From: Gammaproteobacteria bacterium UBA2675
GTDB lineage: Bacteria; Pseudomonadota; Gammaproteobacteria; Pseudomonadales; Pseudohongiellaceae
Length of the DNA stretch: 64,000 bases
Direction of reading: 5' to 3'
Assembly: GCA_002354805.1 (NCBI GenBank)
Contig: DEMH01000010.1
Coordinates: forward strand, 1-64,000
Shown: positions 7,652-17,048 of the stretch, one piece after another
How positions within the stretch are numbered: the stretch's first letter is position 1
Layout: each line of letters starts with the position of its first letter
Translations under genes and position numbers: made by a program
The notes under the pieces: generated by a model
What the model saw: the letters and a program-made list of their open reading frames with translations, nothing else
Told to the model about the DNA's origin: nothing
Databases searched by the model: none

Positions 7652-8611
7652 ATGGCACTGATAAAATCCGATATCGACTTTATGAGCGCGCGCAAGCGCC
7701 GTATCACGGGGACCATCTCTGCGGTCATGCTCGTGGTAGCCATTCTGTCGCTGGCGATAAACCGTTTCGAATTCGGCCTCGACTTCACCAGCGGCACGCT
7801 CATTGAGGTCGGTTACCCGCAATCCATCAACCCGGAGGATGTGCGCCAACAGCTGATTTCCGCTGGTTACGAGGAGGCAGTTGTTGTCGCTTTCGGCTCC
7901 GACCGTGACCTTCTGGTCAGGCTGCCGGTGGAAGAAAGTGCTGACGACCTGGCAGCCGCCAGTGCGGCCTCTTCGCTGGGCAACGAAGTGCTTGTTGCCC
8001 TGCAGCAGGCTAGCGACGTACCGGTCGAGATGCGCCGATCAGAATATGTAGGACCGAAAGTTGGTGAGGAACTCGCCGAACAGGGTGCATTGGCCCTGCT
8101 GGTGGCGCTGGGCATCGTCATGCTGTACGTGGCGGTCCGCTTTCAGTACAAGTTTGCTGTGGCTTCTGTGGCTGCGCTGGCGCACGACGTGGTTGTTGTG
8201 CTGGGCATCATCTCACTGTTCCAGCTGACCTTCGATCTGACTGTGCTGGCGGCATTGCTGGCGGTAATTGGTTACTCATTGAATGACACCATCGTGGTAT
8301 TCGACCGGGCGCGTGAGAACTTCCGTACCATGCGCTCGACTGATTCGGAGTTCATTTTGAACACGACACTGAATCAGGTGATTTCGCGTACTTTCGTGAC
8401 CTCGTTGACCACCCTGCTGGCGCTGTTTGCCATGCTGCTGATGGGAGGCGAGTCGATTCGGGGGTTTGCGGTGTCATTGATTGTTGGTGTCAGCGTGGGT
8501 ACCTACACCTCGCTGCATATCAGCTGCAACTTTCTGATGTACCTCAAAATCGACAAAGAAGACCTGGCAGTTCCCATCAAAGAAGGTGAAGAAGTCGATT
8601 CATTGCCCTGA
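7652..8611 (+). CDS. secF: Protein translocase subunit SecF
   Basis: SecF is the partner of SecD. The 319-residue protein has an N-terminal membrane helix and the FGLDFTSGTLIEV motif of the periplasmic domain, then membrane helices with the family signature VIGYSLNDTIVVFDRARENF. Length is typical (about 320). It is the last gene of the tgt-yajC-secDF block; the next gene is convergent, 18 bp away, with no obvious terminator between them. Confidence 0.97.
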   Translation: MALIKSDIDFMSARKRRITGTISAVMLVVAILSLAINRFEFGLDFTSGTLIEVGYPQSINPEDVRQQLISAGYEEAVVVAFGSDRDLLVRLPVEESADDLAAASAASSLGNEVLVALQQASDVPVEMRRSEYVGPKVGEELAEQGALALLVALGIVMLYVAVRFQYKFAVASVAALAHDVVVVLGIISLFQLTFDLTVLAALLAVIGYSLNDTIVVFDRARENFRTMRSTDSEFILNTTLNQVISRTFVTSLTTLLALFAMLLMGGESIRGFAVSLIVGVSVGTYTSLHISCNFLMYLKIDKEDLAVPIKEGEEVDSLP

Positions 8612-8629
8612 AAGGTCTCACTGCCTGGC

Positions 8630-9568
8630 CTAGCCATAAATTGTTTTGGCGAGGCTGGGCATGGATGCTTTTACGTATTCCATGAAGGCGTGCATGACCG
8701 GTGTGGGATGTTTGCCGCGCGGGTAAACCACACTCCATGAGCGGCGCAAGGGGAATCCCGGTAACGCCGGAGTCGCCAGCTCGCCCAGTCGCAGTTCTGC
8801 ACTGATGCTCAGGCGCGGCAATACGGCAACACCCAGTCCCGCAAGCACGCCATGCTTGATGGCATCATTGGACCCCATCTCCAGTCTTGGTTGAAACTGC
8901 AGCTGTTGCTGGCTGCACCACTGTTCCAGCGCATGACGGGTACCCGAACCGCGCTCACGTACCAGCAATCCCGCATCCAGGAATTGTTTTGTCTGCAGGC
9001 TGCGTTGTGTGAGCATTGGATCTCCGGCCCTCACCACTGGCACCAGCAGATTGTCCAGAAATGGCAGCAGGTTAACGACTCGCGACTCTGGCACCATGCC
9101 CATGATGAACAGATCTTCGCGATTTTGTGACAGACGCTCCACGGCCTGTGCCCGGTTTATCACCTGAAGCTGAACATCTACCTGGGGGTAGAGCTCAAGA
9201 AATCCCTGCAGCAGATAGGGCACGACGTACTGGGCGGTGCTGACCGCGGAAATCCTCAGGTCGCCTCTGATCTGCCCCTGAAGTACGGCCAGCTCCATCT
9301 GCAGGCGTCCAAGACTCTCGAACAGCAAGGTGACGTGTTTCATTAGTTGTTCGCCAGCCGCCGTCACATACAGCTTTTTACCAACGTACTCAAAAACCGG
9401 CTGTCCAATGACATGTTCCAGTTGACGAATCTGGGCGCTTACAGCTGGCTGGGTCAGGCCGAGCTCTACAGCTGCATGACTGTAGCTTTGTTTGGTGTAA
9501 ACCGCGTCGAATACCTGCAGTTGCCTGAAAGTGAGTCGCTGTATGAGCTGGTTGAGTGTGTAAAGCAT
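8630..9568 (-). CDS. LysR-family regulator divergent from pycA (PycR-like)
   Basis: This 312-residue LysR-type activator has an N-terminal winged HTH (FRQLQVFDAVYTKQSYSHAA, then LTQPAVSAQIRQLE) and a C-terminal effector-binding domain. It is transcribed away from pycA, with a perfect 6-bp inverted repeat in the 133-bp gap (9597-9612) as a candidate binding site. In Pseudomonas, a LysR gene (pycR) lies divergent from pycA-pycB, so control of anaplerotic pyruvate carboxylation is the best inference. The inducer is unknown. Confidence 0.85.
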   Translation of the reverse strand: MLYTLNQLIQRLTFRQLQVFDAVYTKQSYSHAAVELGLTQPAVSAQIRQLEHVIGQPVFEYVGKKLYVTAAGEQLMKHVTLLFESLGRLQMELAVLQGQIRGDLRISAVSTAQYVVPYLLQGFLELYPQVDVQLQVINRAQAVERLSQNREDLFIMGMVPESRVVNLLPFLDNLLVPVVRAGDPMLTQRSLQTKQFLDAGLLVRERGSGTRHALEQWCSQQQLQFQPRLEMGSNDAIKHGVLAGLGVAVLPRLSISAELRLGELATPALPGFPLRRSWSVVYPRGKHPTPVMHAFMEYVKASMPSLAKTIYG

Positions 9569-9596
9569 GTGTTTTTGCGGCGCCTGTGATTTATGT

Positions 9597-9612
9597 ATAA
9601 GGTAAACCTTAT
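9597..9612. promoter_or_regulatory. Candidate LysR operator between pycR-like gene and pycA
   Basis: ATAAGG-TAAA-CCTTAT is a perfect 6-bp inverted repeat with a 4-bp centre, placed between two divergent starts (9568 and 9702). LysR regulators typically bind dyads of this kind in the shared intergenic region. It is the only clear dyad in the gap. Confidence 0.5.
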
Positions 9613-9701
9613 GTTAAATAAAAGTAAATTCAATTTTTTCTTTTGCTTCAGGTGCATTATGTTAGTCAGCCTGCAATGAACGCACCCAGCGGAGACTGCG
9701 C

Positions 9702-11117
9702 ATGCTAAAGAAAATACTGATCGCCAATCGCGGGGAGATCGCGGTCCGGATTGTCCGGGCCTGTGCCGAGATGAACATCCGGTCCGTGGCGGTATACACG
9801 GAACCTGACCGGCACGCCCTGCACGTGAAACGTGCCGACGAAGCCTACTGTGTTGGTGAGGACCCGCTGGCGGGATATCTGGATCCGCGCCAGCTGGTAA
9901 ACCTGGCCGTCCAGACCGGCTGCGATGGCATTCACCCGGGTTATGGTTTTTTGTCGGAAAACGCCGAATTCGCCAGAATCTGTGAATCACGGGGTGTGCG
10001 CTTTATCGGCCCGTCGGCCGACGTGATTGCCAAAATGGGTGACAAAACTGCCGCACGAGCCAGCATGATTGCGGCAGACGTTCCGGTTACGCCGGGCTCT
10101 GATGGCAATCTGGCGGATGTCGACGAGGCCCTGCAGGTCGCTGAAAAAATCGGTTACCCGGTCATGCTGAAAGCGACTTCCGGTGGTGGTGGTCGCGGCA
10201 TTCGTCGCTGTGATTCGCCAGATGATCTGAAAAAGCAGTTCTCACGCGTCATTTCGGAAGCGACCAAGGCCTTCGGGTCGGCGGATGTGTTCCTGGAAAA
10301 GTGTATCGTCGATCCCAAGCACATCGAGGTTCAGGTGCTGGCGGACAGCCAGGGTAATGTCATTCACCTTTATGAACGTGACTGTTCCATACAACGCCGC
10401 AACCAGAAGCTGATCGAAATTGCGCCCAGTCCTCAGCTGACGCCCGAGCAGCGTCAGTACGTGGGTGAGCTGGCAGTGCGTGCCAGCAAAGCTGTCGGTT
10501 ATGAAAATGCCGGCACAGTCGAGTTTCTGGTTACAGGTCACGAAATCTACTTCATGGAAATGAACACGCGCGTTCAGGTTGAACACACCATTTCCGAACA
10601 GATCACCGGCGTCGATATCGTGCAGGAACAGATCCGTATTGCCTCGGGACTGCCGCTGCGTTATCGCCAGGAAGACATCAGCTACCGTGGTTTTGCCCTG
10701 CAATTCCGGATCAATGCCGAGGATCCCAAAAACAATTTCCTGCCGAGTTTTGGCCGCATCACGCGTTACTACGCGCCGGGCGGACCTGGTGTGCGCACGG
10801 ACACTGCTATTTACACCGGTTACACTATTCCTCCGTACTATGATTCCATGTGCCTCAAGCTGATTGTCTGGGCGCTGACCTGGGAGGAAGCCCTGAACAG
10901 GGGTGCCCGAGCGTTGTCTGATATGCGCGTCCAGGGAGTCAAGACCACTGCGCGTTACTACCAGGAAATATTGCAGGACCCTGATTTTAGAAGTGCAGAA
11001 TTCACCACCAGTTTTGTGCCGGAGCATCCGCAGCTTCTGAGTTACTCCGAGAAACGTAACCCCAATGAAGTGGCTTTGGCCATTGCGGCAGCACTTGCTG
11101 CACATGCCGGCGTGTAA
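9702..11117 (+). CDS. pycA: Pyruvate carboxylase subunit A (biotin carboxylase)
   Basis: This ATP-grasp biotin carboxylase has 471 residues. N-terminal MLKKILIANRGEIAVRI and GIHPGYGFLSENAEFA are family signatures. The glycine-rich ATP loop is MLKATSGGGGRGIRRC, and the catalytic region contains EMNTRVQVEHTISE (conserved Glu and Arg). It ATP-dependently carboxylates biotin on PycB. It could be mistaken for AccC, but it lies 26 bp upstream of pycB rather than beside accB, and has a divergent LysR regulator, as in Pseudomonas pycA. Confidence 0.9.
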   Translation: MLKKILIANRGEIAVRIVRACAEMNIRSVAVYTEPDRHALHVKRADEAYCVGEDPLAGYLDPRQLVNLAVQTGCDGIHPGYGFLSENAEFARICESRGVRFIGPSADVIAKMGDKTAARASMIAADVPVTPGSDGNLADVDEALQVAEKIGYPVMLKATSGGGGRGIRRCDSPDDLKKQFSRVISEATKAFGSADVFLEKCIVDPKHIEVQVLADSQGNVIHLYERDCSIQRRNQKLIEIAPSPQLTPEQRQYVGELAVRASKAVGYENAGTVEFLVTGHEIYFMEMNTRVQVEHTISEQITGVDIVQEQIRIASGLPLRYRQEDISYRGFALQFRINAEDPKNNFLPSFGRITRYYAPGGPGVRTDTAIYTGYTIPPYYDSMCLKLIVWALTWEEALNRGARALSDMRVQGVKTTARYYQEILQDPDFRSAEFTTSFVPEHPQLLSYSEKRNPNEVALAIAAALAAHAGV

Positions 11118-11143
11118 GGCGCCAGGAACAAGGAGACAGACCT

Positions 11144-12943
11144 ATGAGCAAAATTCATGTTAGCGATGTGATACTGCGTGATGCGCACCAGTCACTGATC
11201 GCTACCCGTATGCGCACCGAAGACATGCTGCCCATCTGCGAGAAACTGGACAAGGTTGGTTACTGGTCGCTGGAAGTCTGGGGCGGTGCGACCTTTGACG
11301 CCTGTGTGCGGTTCCTCAAGGAAGACCCCTGGGAGCGTTTGCGACAGCTGCGCGAGGCTCTGCCCAACACGCGTCTGCAGATGTTGCTGCGTGGTCAGAA
11401 CCTGCTGGGCTATCGGCACTACGCCGACGACGTGGTTGAAGCATTCGTTGCCAAAGCGGCGACCAATGGCATCGATGTGTTCCGGGTATTCGACGCGCTG
11501 AACGACCTGCGCAATCTGGAAGTGGCAATTCGTGCGGTCAAAAAATCAGGCAAGCATGCCCAGGGAACCATCTGCTACACCACCAGCCCGGTACACACGG
11601 CCGAGCTGTTTGTTAAACAGGCACTGGCGCTGCGTGACATGGGTGCCGACTCTATTGCCATTAAGGATATGGCGGGACTCCTGACGCCATATGCGACCTA
11701 TGATCTGGTCAAGGCCATAAAAGGCGCTGTTGACCTGCCGCTGTTTATTCACAGCCACGCCACTGCTGGCATGGCAGATCAGTGTCAGCTGAAGGCGATC
11801 GAAGCGGGTGCCGAGCATATTGATACAGCGATCTCATCGTTTGCCTGGGGTACCAGTCATCCGGCGACCGAATCAATGGTAGCGGCACTAAAAGCCACAA
11901 AATGGGACACCGGGCTGGACCTCGAACTGCTGACTGAAATCGCAGATTACTTCCGTGAAGTGCGCAAGAAATATCATCAGTTTGAAAGTGAGTTTGCGCG
12001 CGAGGATATTTCAGTTCAGATCAATCAGGTGCCGGGCGGCATGATGTCCAACCTGGCCAACCAGTTGAAAGAACAGAACGCACTGAGTCGTATCCGTGAC
12101 GTTTTTGCGGAAATTCCGCGCGTGCGCAAGGATCTGGGCTATCCGCCGCTGGTAACACCCACGTCTCAGATTGTAGGCACGCAGGCGGTACTCAATGTGC
12201 TGACGGGCGAGCGCTACAAATCAATTACCAATGAAGTGAAACGTTACCTGCAGGGTGGTTATGGTCAGCCACCAGCGGAAGTGGACCAGAAGCTGCAGAC
12301 ACGCGCGATCGGCAAGGAAGACATCATCGATGGTCGGCCGGCAGATCTGCTCAAGCCCGAGATGGACAAGCTGCGCAAGGACATCGGTGAACTCGCCAGA
12401 ACTGAAGAAGATGTACTGACCTACGCCATGTTCCCGGACCTGGGTCGACAGTTTCTGGAGCAGCGTGAGGCTGGCACTCTGGAGCCCGAGCAACTGCTTC
12501 CAGAACCCAAAAGTGGTCGCACGGTTGAAGAAGGCGTTGCCACCGAATTCATCATTGATGTACACGGTGAAACCTACCAGGTCGCCGTCACTGGTGTTGG
12601 CAAACAGGAAGATGGCAAGCGCCGTGTCTACCTGACGCTGGATGGCATGCCGGAAGAGGTGGTGTTCCAGCCAACCAACGCCTACGTTTCAGAGGGCGGC
12701 GATGCGCGGCAGCGTGCCAGCCGGCCAGGACATGTGACGACCACCATGCCGGGTAATATTGTCGAAGTGCTGGTTCAGGTCGGGGATAAGGTTGAGGCCG
12801 GCCGGGCAGTGCTGATCACTGAGGCCATGAAAATGGAAACAGAGATTCACGCGACGATTTCAGGCACGGTGAAAGAAGTGCATGTCGCCAAAGGTGATCG
12901 TGTGACACCTGGCGAAGTGCTGATCGAAATTACCGAGGGCTAG
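11144..12943 (+). CDS. pycB: Pyruvate carboxylase subunit B (carboxyltransferase-biotin carrier)
   Basis: This 599-residue protein has an N-terminal HMGL-like carboxyltransferase barrel (VSDVILRDAHQSLIATRMR; metal-site region FIHSHATAGM), a middle PYC/OadA domain, and a C-terminal biotinyl domain with the AMKM biotin-lysine motif (LITEAMKMETEIHA). It transfers CO2 from biotin to pyruvate to form oxaloacetate. OadA of sodium-pumping oxaloacetate decarboxylase has the same layout, but no oadB or oadG is nearby and a biotin carboxylase is directly upstream, so pyruvate carboxylase is favoured. Confidence 0.9.
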   Translation: MSKIHVSDVILRDAHQSLIATRMRTEDMLPICEKLDKVGYWSLEVWGGATFDACVRFLKEDPWERLRQLREALPNTRLQMLLRGQNLLGYRHYADDVVEAFVAKAATNGIDVFRVFDALNDLRNLEVAIRAVKKSGKHAQGTICYTTSPVHTAELFVKQALALRDMGADSIAIKDMAGLLTPYATYDLVKAIKGAVDLPLFIHSHATAGMADQCQLKAIEAGAEHIDTAISSFAWGTSHPATESMVAALKATKWDTGLDLELLTEIADYFREVRKKYHQFESEFAREDISVQINQVPGGMMSNLANQLKEQNALSRIRDVFAEIPRVRKDLGYPPLVTPTSQIVGTQAVLNVLTGERYKSITNEVKRYLQGGYGQPPAEVDQKLQTRAIGKEDIIDGRPADLLKPEMDKLRKDIGELARTEEDVLTYAMFPDLGRQFLEQREAGTLEPEQLLPEPKSGRTVEEGVATEFIIDVHGETYQVAVTGVGKQEDGKRRVYLTLDGMPEEVVFQPTNAYVSEGGDARQRASRPGHVTTTMPGNIVEVLVQVGDKVEAGRAVLITEAMKMETEIHATISGTVKEVHVAKGDRVTPGEVLIEITEG

Positions 12944-12947
12944 TCAG

Positions 12948-14615
12948 TTAGCAGCCACAGAACATCGCCCGGGTCTGCTTGAGTAGCGTTTGCACGTCAG
13001 GCATCTGGGCGATTTCCTTTTGTTCCTCCAGCATGTCCGCGAGAATCTCATCGGTTGTCAGCGGATTTGCCAGTACCGCGCGGAACACAATAATGGGGTC
13101 GCGGCCATGCTGATGTGGATTCAGGCGTGTGCGAGAGACAAACGAGCGACCCAGTCCACGCTGAATCTTCTGAATACGCTTGGTCACCAGATTGAGGCTG
13201 TCATTGACCTCCTGGCGCAGGCTTGCTGGCGCGTCCTGCAAGGCCTTCTGTATGTCGGCCGGCACGTAGCGATAGGTCAGGATGTTCAACTCAGGTTCGC
13301 TGATCAGTTCAAAGTCGGCTTCCCGCCGGATCATGTCTGCAAATTGACGCGCACGGCTGATGCCCTGGTCAATCAGCAGTTCGTAGCCCTGGCGTCCAAT
13401 GATATGCAATCCCGAATGCACCAAAATGGCCATGCCCGGTCGTGAGCCTTCCACGGTGTGGCTGCCAAGGTCCTTGGAGCCTTTGCGGATAATGTACTCG
13501 GCATGATGCTCAACACTGCTGAGGGTGTTTGGCCCCTTGAACACGCAAATGCCGGCACCCATCGGTACGTAGAGCTGCTTGTGCGCATCCAGGGTCACCG
13601 AATCGGCCCGCTCAATGCCTTTCAGCAGCGGTCGATGAGTGCTCGAGAACAGGGTGGGGCCACCCCATGCGGAGTCGACATGAAAGTGAATGCCGCGCTC
13701 CTCGGCAACATCCGCCATGGCATCCAGCGGGTCGATACTGCCGGTCTCGGAAGCCCCGGCGATACCAACCAGTGCCATGACTTTTATATTTTTGGCCGCC
13801 AACTCGTCGCATTTCTTCGCGAGCAGATCCGTGCGAATGCGGTTATTGGCGTCGGTTTCGATGGCAATCAGGGAGCGACGGCCAATACCCAGGATGTCGG
13901 CTGCTTTACCCAGGGAGTAGTGTCCACGTTCGGAAACCAGAATGGCCAGACCCTGGTATCCATAATGCTGCATACCGGCCATAAGGCCTTCCTGGCCGAG
14001 CCCGGCAAACCCTTCTCGCGGGGCCAGTACGTTATTGCGTGCCGCCCACAGCGCGGTCAGATTGGCAATCGTGCCGCCAGAACAGAAACTGCCGAGCGCA
14101 TGAGCCCGGTCATGCATCCATTGACTGTAGAAATCCTCATCCCGGCCGTAAACCAGATGGTGGATCATGCCGATGACCTGCCGTTCCATGGGCGTGAACG
14201 CCTTGGATGTCTCAACCTTAACCAGGTTCTGGTTCAACGCCATCATGATGCGCGACAGAGGCAGCATGAAGTAGGGCAGTGCCGAGGCCATATGGCCTAC
14301 AAAGCTCGGGGCTGAAATATGGACGGACTGCGCGACGAGTTTGTCCAGAACAAACTGGATCTGGTCGGAAACAAAGGTCGGCTGTTCCGGAATCTGCGGA
14401 TCAGAGAAGTCTTTTTCTATGTCGGCAAGGTCGCGCTCTGATGCAACGATATGCTCTTGCAGAAAGCCCGCCAGGTTCTGGGAAATAGACTGATCTATGC
14501 GTCCAAGCGTCGAATCCGGCGCCTCTGGGACGGTAAAGATACGGTACAGGGATTCCAGACTTGCCCTGGCCAGTTTACGGCTGCCGGCCTGGGCCAGCTC
14601 GTTGCTATCGCTCAT
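12948..14615 (-). CDS. panP: PLP-dependent aspartate 1-decarboxylase, PanP-like
   Basis: This 555-residue group II PLP decarboxylase carries the Schiff-base lysine motif DAHKQLYVPMG and the cofactor-binding motif HVDSAWGG. Its N-terminus and NQNLVKVETSKAFTPMERQV region match the PanP type of Vibrio and other gammaproteobacteria, which makes beta-alanine from aspartate for pantothenate/CoA synthesis and replaces PanD. It is convergent with pycB (stop codons 4 bp apart), whose oxaloacetate product is the aspartate precursor. Glutamate or cysteine-sulfinate decarboxylase activity cannot be excluded from sequence alone. Confidence 0.8.
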   Translation of the reverse strand: MSDSNELAQAGSRKLARASLESLYRIFTVPEAPDSTLGRIDQSISQNLAGFLQEHIVASERDLADIEKDFSDPQIPEQPTFVSDQIQFVLDKLVAQSVHISAPSFVGHMASALPYFMLPLSRIMMALNQNLVKVETSKAFTPMERQVIGMIHHLVYGRDEDFYSQWMHDRAHALGSFCSGGTIANLTALWAARNNVLAPREGFAGLGQEGLMAGMQHYGYQGLAILVSERGHYSLGKAADILGIGRRSLIAIETDANNRIRTDLLAKKCDELAAKNIKVMALVGIAGASETGSIDPLDAMADVAEERGIHFHVDSAWGGPTLFSSTHRPLLKGIERADSVTLDAHKQLYVPMGAGICVFKGPNTLSSVEHHAEYIIRKGSKDLGSHTVEGSRPGMAILVHSGLHIIGRQGYELLIDQGISRARQFADMIRREADFELISEPELNILTYRYVPADIQKALQDAPASLRQEVNDSLNLVTKRIQKIQRGLGRSFVSRTRLNPHQHGRDPIIVFRAVLANPLTTDEILADMLEEQKEIAQMPDVQTLLKQTRAMFCGC

Positions 14616-14645
14616 CGTAGACGCTCATTGGCAAACGGGGTGCGC

Positions 14646-14651
14646 AGTATA
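14646..14651 (-). promoter_or_regulatory. Candidate -10 box for panP
   Basis: On the minus strand TATACT is read at 14651-14646, about 30 bp upstream of the panP start at 14615. That gives a short leader. The -35 region is weak, so this is a tentative call. Confidence 0.3.
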
Positions 14652-14698
14652 GAGCAAATGTCCGGTAAGTGAAACGCCGCCCGGCACCCGGGCCGAGG

Positions 14699-14727
14699 TT
14701 GACAGCTTGCATGGCTGCGGGCAAGAT
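14699..14727 (+). promoter_or_regulatory. Candidate promoter for the MltD-like gene
   Basis: A consensus -35 TTGACA lies at 14699-14704, followed by a 17-bp spacer and a weak -10 (CAAGAT at 14722-14727), about 85 bp upstream of the ATG at 14811. The 195-bp gap serves two divergent genes and holds nothing else recognisable. Confidence 0.35.
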
Positions 14728-14810
14728 CAGGCAAATTAATCCGGGTCTGCGGAAGACCTGCACGACGATAGTTCCAATCAAACGAGAGACAGAACAAGAG
14801 TCTTCACACA

Positions 14811-17048
14811 ATGTCAGTGACAAGTGCATCCTCAAGCTTTCTAAGTCGGTGTTTGGCCAGCGCGCTGCTATTGGGTCTGTTGATGGCACTGCTGCTCAGC
14901 TCTCGTGTCTATGCCCAGACTGGCACTGATGCATTGCCGCGTCCGGCCGGTCTCGAGCCAGCCATTCGTTTCTGGACCCGTGTTTATACCGAAGCAGATA
15001 CGGAAAGTGGATTTCTGCACGACGCGCGCAATCTGTCAGTGGTCTACCGCAAAGTGGATTACGATCGACGCGAGATCGAAAGTTACCGCAGCCGGATAGT
15101 TGAAGATCTGAAGGTCCTTGCGTCGGGCAAGCGCACGGGCCTGACCCTGACCCAGCAGGAAGTGCTTGATGCCTGGCCGGCCGGTGTCGACAACGCCACA
15201 CTGGCCGAGGCGGCCAACAATGTGCGCTTTCAGCTTGGGCAGTCCGACCGGTTCATCGAAGGCCTGATCCGCTCTGGCGCCTATAGGGAGCACATTGAGC
15301 AGGTAGCTCGTGAGAAGGGGCTGCCAGTCGAGCTGGCGGCGCTTCCGCATGTTGAGTCTTCATTCCACCCGGGTGCCTATTCTCACGCCAATGCCGCCGG
15401 CATGTGGCAGTTCATTCGTGCTACCGGGCAGCGATTCATGCGTATCGACAATGTCGTCGATGAGCGTATGGACCCTTACACCGCCACCTATGCGGCAATG
15501 AGCCTGCTGGAGTACAACTACAATCTACTCGGCAGCTGGCCCCTCGCGCTGACAGCCTACAACCATGGTGCCGGTGGTCTGGCCCGGGCAGTCCGCGAAA
15601 CCGGCACCAATGACATAGCGACCATCATTGCCAACTACCAGGGGCGGGCGTTTGGATTTGCATCTCGCAACTTCTACCCGCAGTTCCTTGCCGTGCTTGA
15701 TGTCGAGCGTCAGGCACAGGCACTGTTCGGCGTTCTCCATCTGGATCCAGCGCCGGACTATCAGGAGTTTGAGCTGCAGGCCTACATTGAGGCCGACACC
15801 CTGGCGCAGTCGCTGGGTGTAACGATTGACCAGCTGAAATTCGATAATCCGGCACTGCGCCCGGTCGTCTGGCAGGGTGGCAAGCGCATACCCAAAGGTT
15901 ACACGGTCAAGATCCAGAGCGACTCCATCCGGGGCAATCTGGACGCTCTGATTGCGGCGATACCCGATACGCAGCTTTATGCGTACCAGACTCCCGACGT
16001 TAACTATGTGGTGCAACGTGGCGACAGCCTGTCAGTCATCGCCTCACGTTTTGATACGTCGGTGGGTGAACTGGTCAGGCTGAATCAGTTGCGGAACCAG
16101 CACCAGATCCGGGTAGGTGAAACACTGTTGTTGCCGCATGACACCCAGATGGTCACCCAGACGCTGGCATCGGAAGACGAACCTTTGCCGATCGCGGCAG
16201 ATGGCCGCTATGTCGTCCGCTCCGGCGACACACTGTCCCGAATTGCTGATCAGCACGGCGTCTCCGCCGTCGACATCATGCGCCTGAACGGCCTCGACAG
16301 CGTAGATCGCATTTACGCAGGGCAGTCGCTGCAAATGCCACTGGGCGATGAGCCGGAGCTGATTGCCGCATCCTACACGCTGCCAGAACAGGCGCCGGCA
16401 GAAGCAGATATAAGCGAATCACAGGCATCAGCCGAATCCACGCAAACTCCGGAACGCCAGCCACCCACTGGTGAGTTTTTTGGACCACCGGCGCCTGCAG
16501 AAGTGGCCATGGCTGAACAGCCCATGTCGGCAGTAAACGCCAGCCAGCTGGCAGTGGAGATTATTGAAAGCCCTGCCGAACGTAATGAGCTGGCAGCACA
16601 GGCGCTGGCGGCTGACCCCAACGACTATTCAGTTGCGGAGAACCGTACCATCGAAGTGCACGCCTCGGAGACACTGGGTCATTACGCAGAGTGGCTGGGC
16701 GTGCGCACGCAGGATCTCCGCAATGCCAACAACATGCGTTTCGATCAGCCACTGATCGTCGGTCAGCGTCTGGTAGTGGATCTGTCAGAGGTCAGCCGCG
16801 ACGAGTTTGAACTTCGTCGCCGCCAGTTCCACATTGATCAGCAGCAGAACTTTTTCCGCAACCACCGTATTCAGGATCTGGAGCAGCATCAACTGGCCGC
16901 CAACGAGAACATTGATACCCTGGCCCGTCAGCGTTACTCAGTACCCTTGTGGCTGCTGCGCCAGTACAACCCGGAGCTGGACTTCAGTCGCGTCCGGGTT
17001 GGTCAGACAATCGTGTTCCCGGTTGTTGAGCCGGTTAATGACGTGTGA
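14811..17048 (+). CDS. mltD: Membrane-bound lytic murein transglycosylase D-like, with LysM repeats
   Basis: This 745-residue exported protein opens with a signal peptide ending RVYAQ. An SLT transglycosylase domain (about residues 150-290) shows the catalytic-Glu motif ALPHVESSFHPGA followed by AAGMWQFIRATG and LTAYNHGAGG. Three LysM peptidoglycan-binding repeats follow: YVVQRGDSLSVIASRF, YVVRSGDTLSRIADQH, and a more diverged IEVHASETLGHYAEWL. A fourth, degenerate repeat is near the end (NENIDTLARQRYSVPLWLL). It cleaves glycan strands to 1,6-anhydro ends. It is longer than E. coli MltD (about 450) because of the linker and extra LysM. The signal peptide lacks a lipobox Cys, so it may be periplasmic rather than lipid-anchored. 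Confidence 0.85.
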   Translation: MSVTSASSSFLSRCLASALLLGLLMALLLSSRVYAQTGTDALPRPAGLEPAIRFWTRVYTEADTESGFLHDARNLSVVYRKVDYDRREIESYRSRIVEDLKVLASGKRTGLTLTQQEVLDAWPAGVDNATLAEAANNVRFQLGQSDRFIEGLIRSGAYREHIEQVAREKGLPVELAALPHVESSFHPGAYSHANAAGMWQFIRATGQRFMRIDNVVDERMDPYTATYAAMSLLEYNYNLLGSWPLALTAYNHGAGGLARAVRETGTNDIATIIANYQGRAFGFASRNFYPQFLAVLDVERQAQALFGVLHLDPAPDYQEFELQAYIEADTLAQSLGVTIDQLKFDNPALRPVVWQGGKRIPKGYTVKIQSDSIRGNLDALIAAIPDTQLYAYQTPDVNYVVQRGDSLSVIASRFDTSVGELVRLNQLRNQHQIRVGETLLLPHDTQMVTQTLASEDEPLPIAADGRYVVRSGDTLSRIADQHGVSAVDIMRLNGLDSVDRIYAGQSLQMPLGDEPELIAASYTLPEQAPAEADISESQASAESTQTPERQPPTGEFFGPPAPAEVAMAEQPMSAVNASQLAVEIIESPAERNELAAQALAADPNDYSVAENRTIEVHASETLGHYAEWLGVRTQDLRNANNMRFDQPLIVGQRLVVDLSEVSRDEFELRRRQFHIDQQQNFFRNHRIQDLEQHQLAANENIDTLARQRYSVPLWLLRQYNPELDFSRVRVGQTIVFPVVEPVNDV

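Noticed and set aside
10242..11105. 287-codon antisense frame in pycA
   Set aside because: Opposite a highly conserved biotin carboxylase; no motif or ribosome-binding site.
13458..14315. 285-codon open frame opposite the panP-like gene
   Set aside because: It is a shadow of a long, well-supported decarboxylase gene; composition and lack of motifs point to a chance frame.
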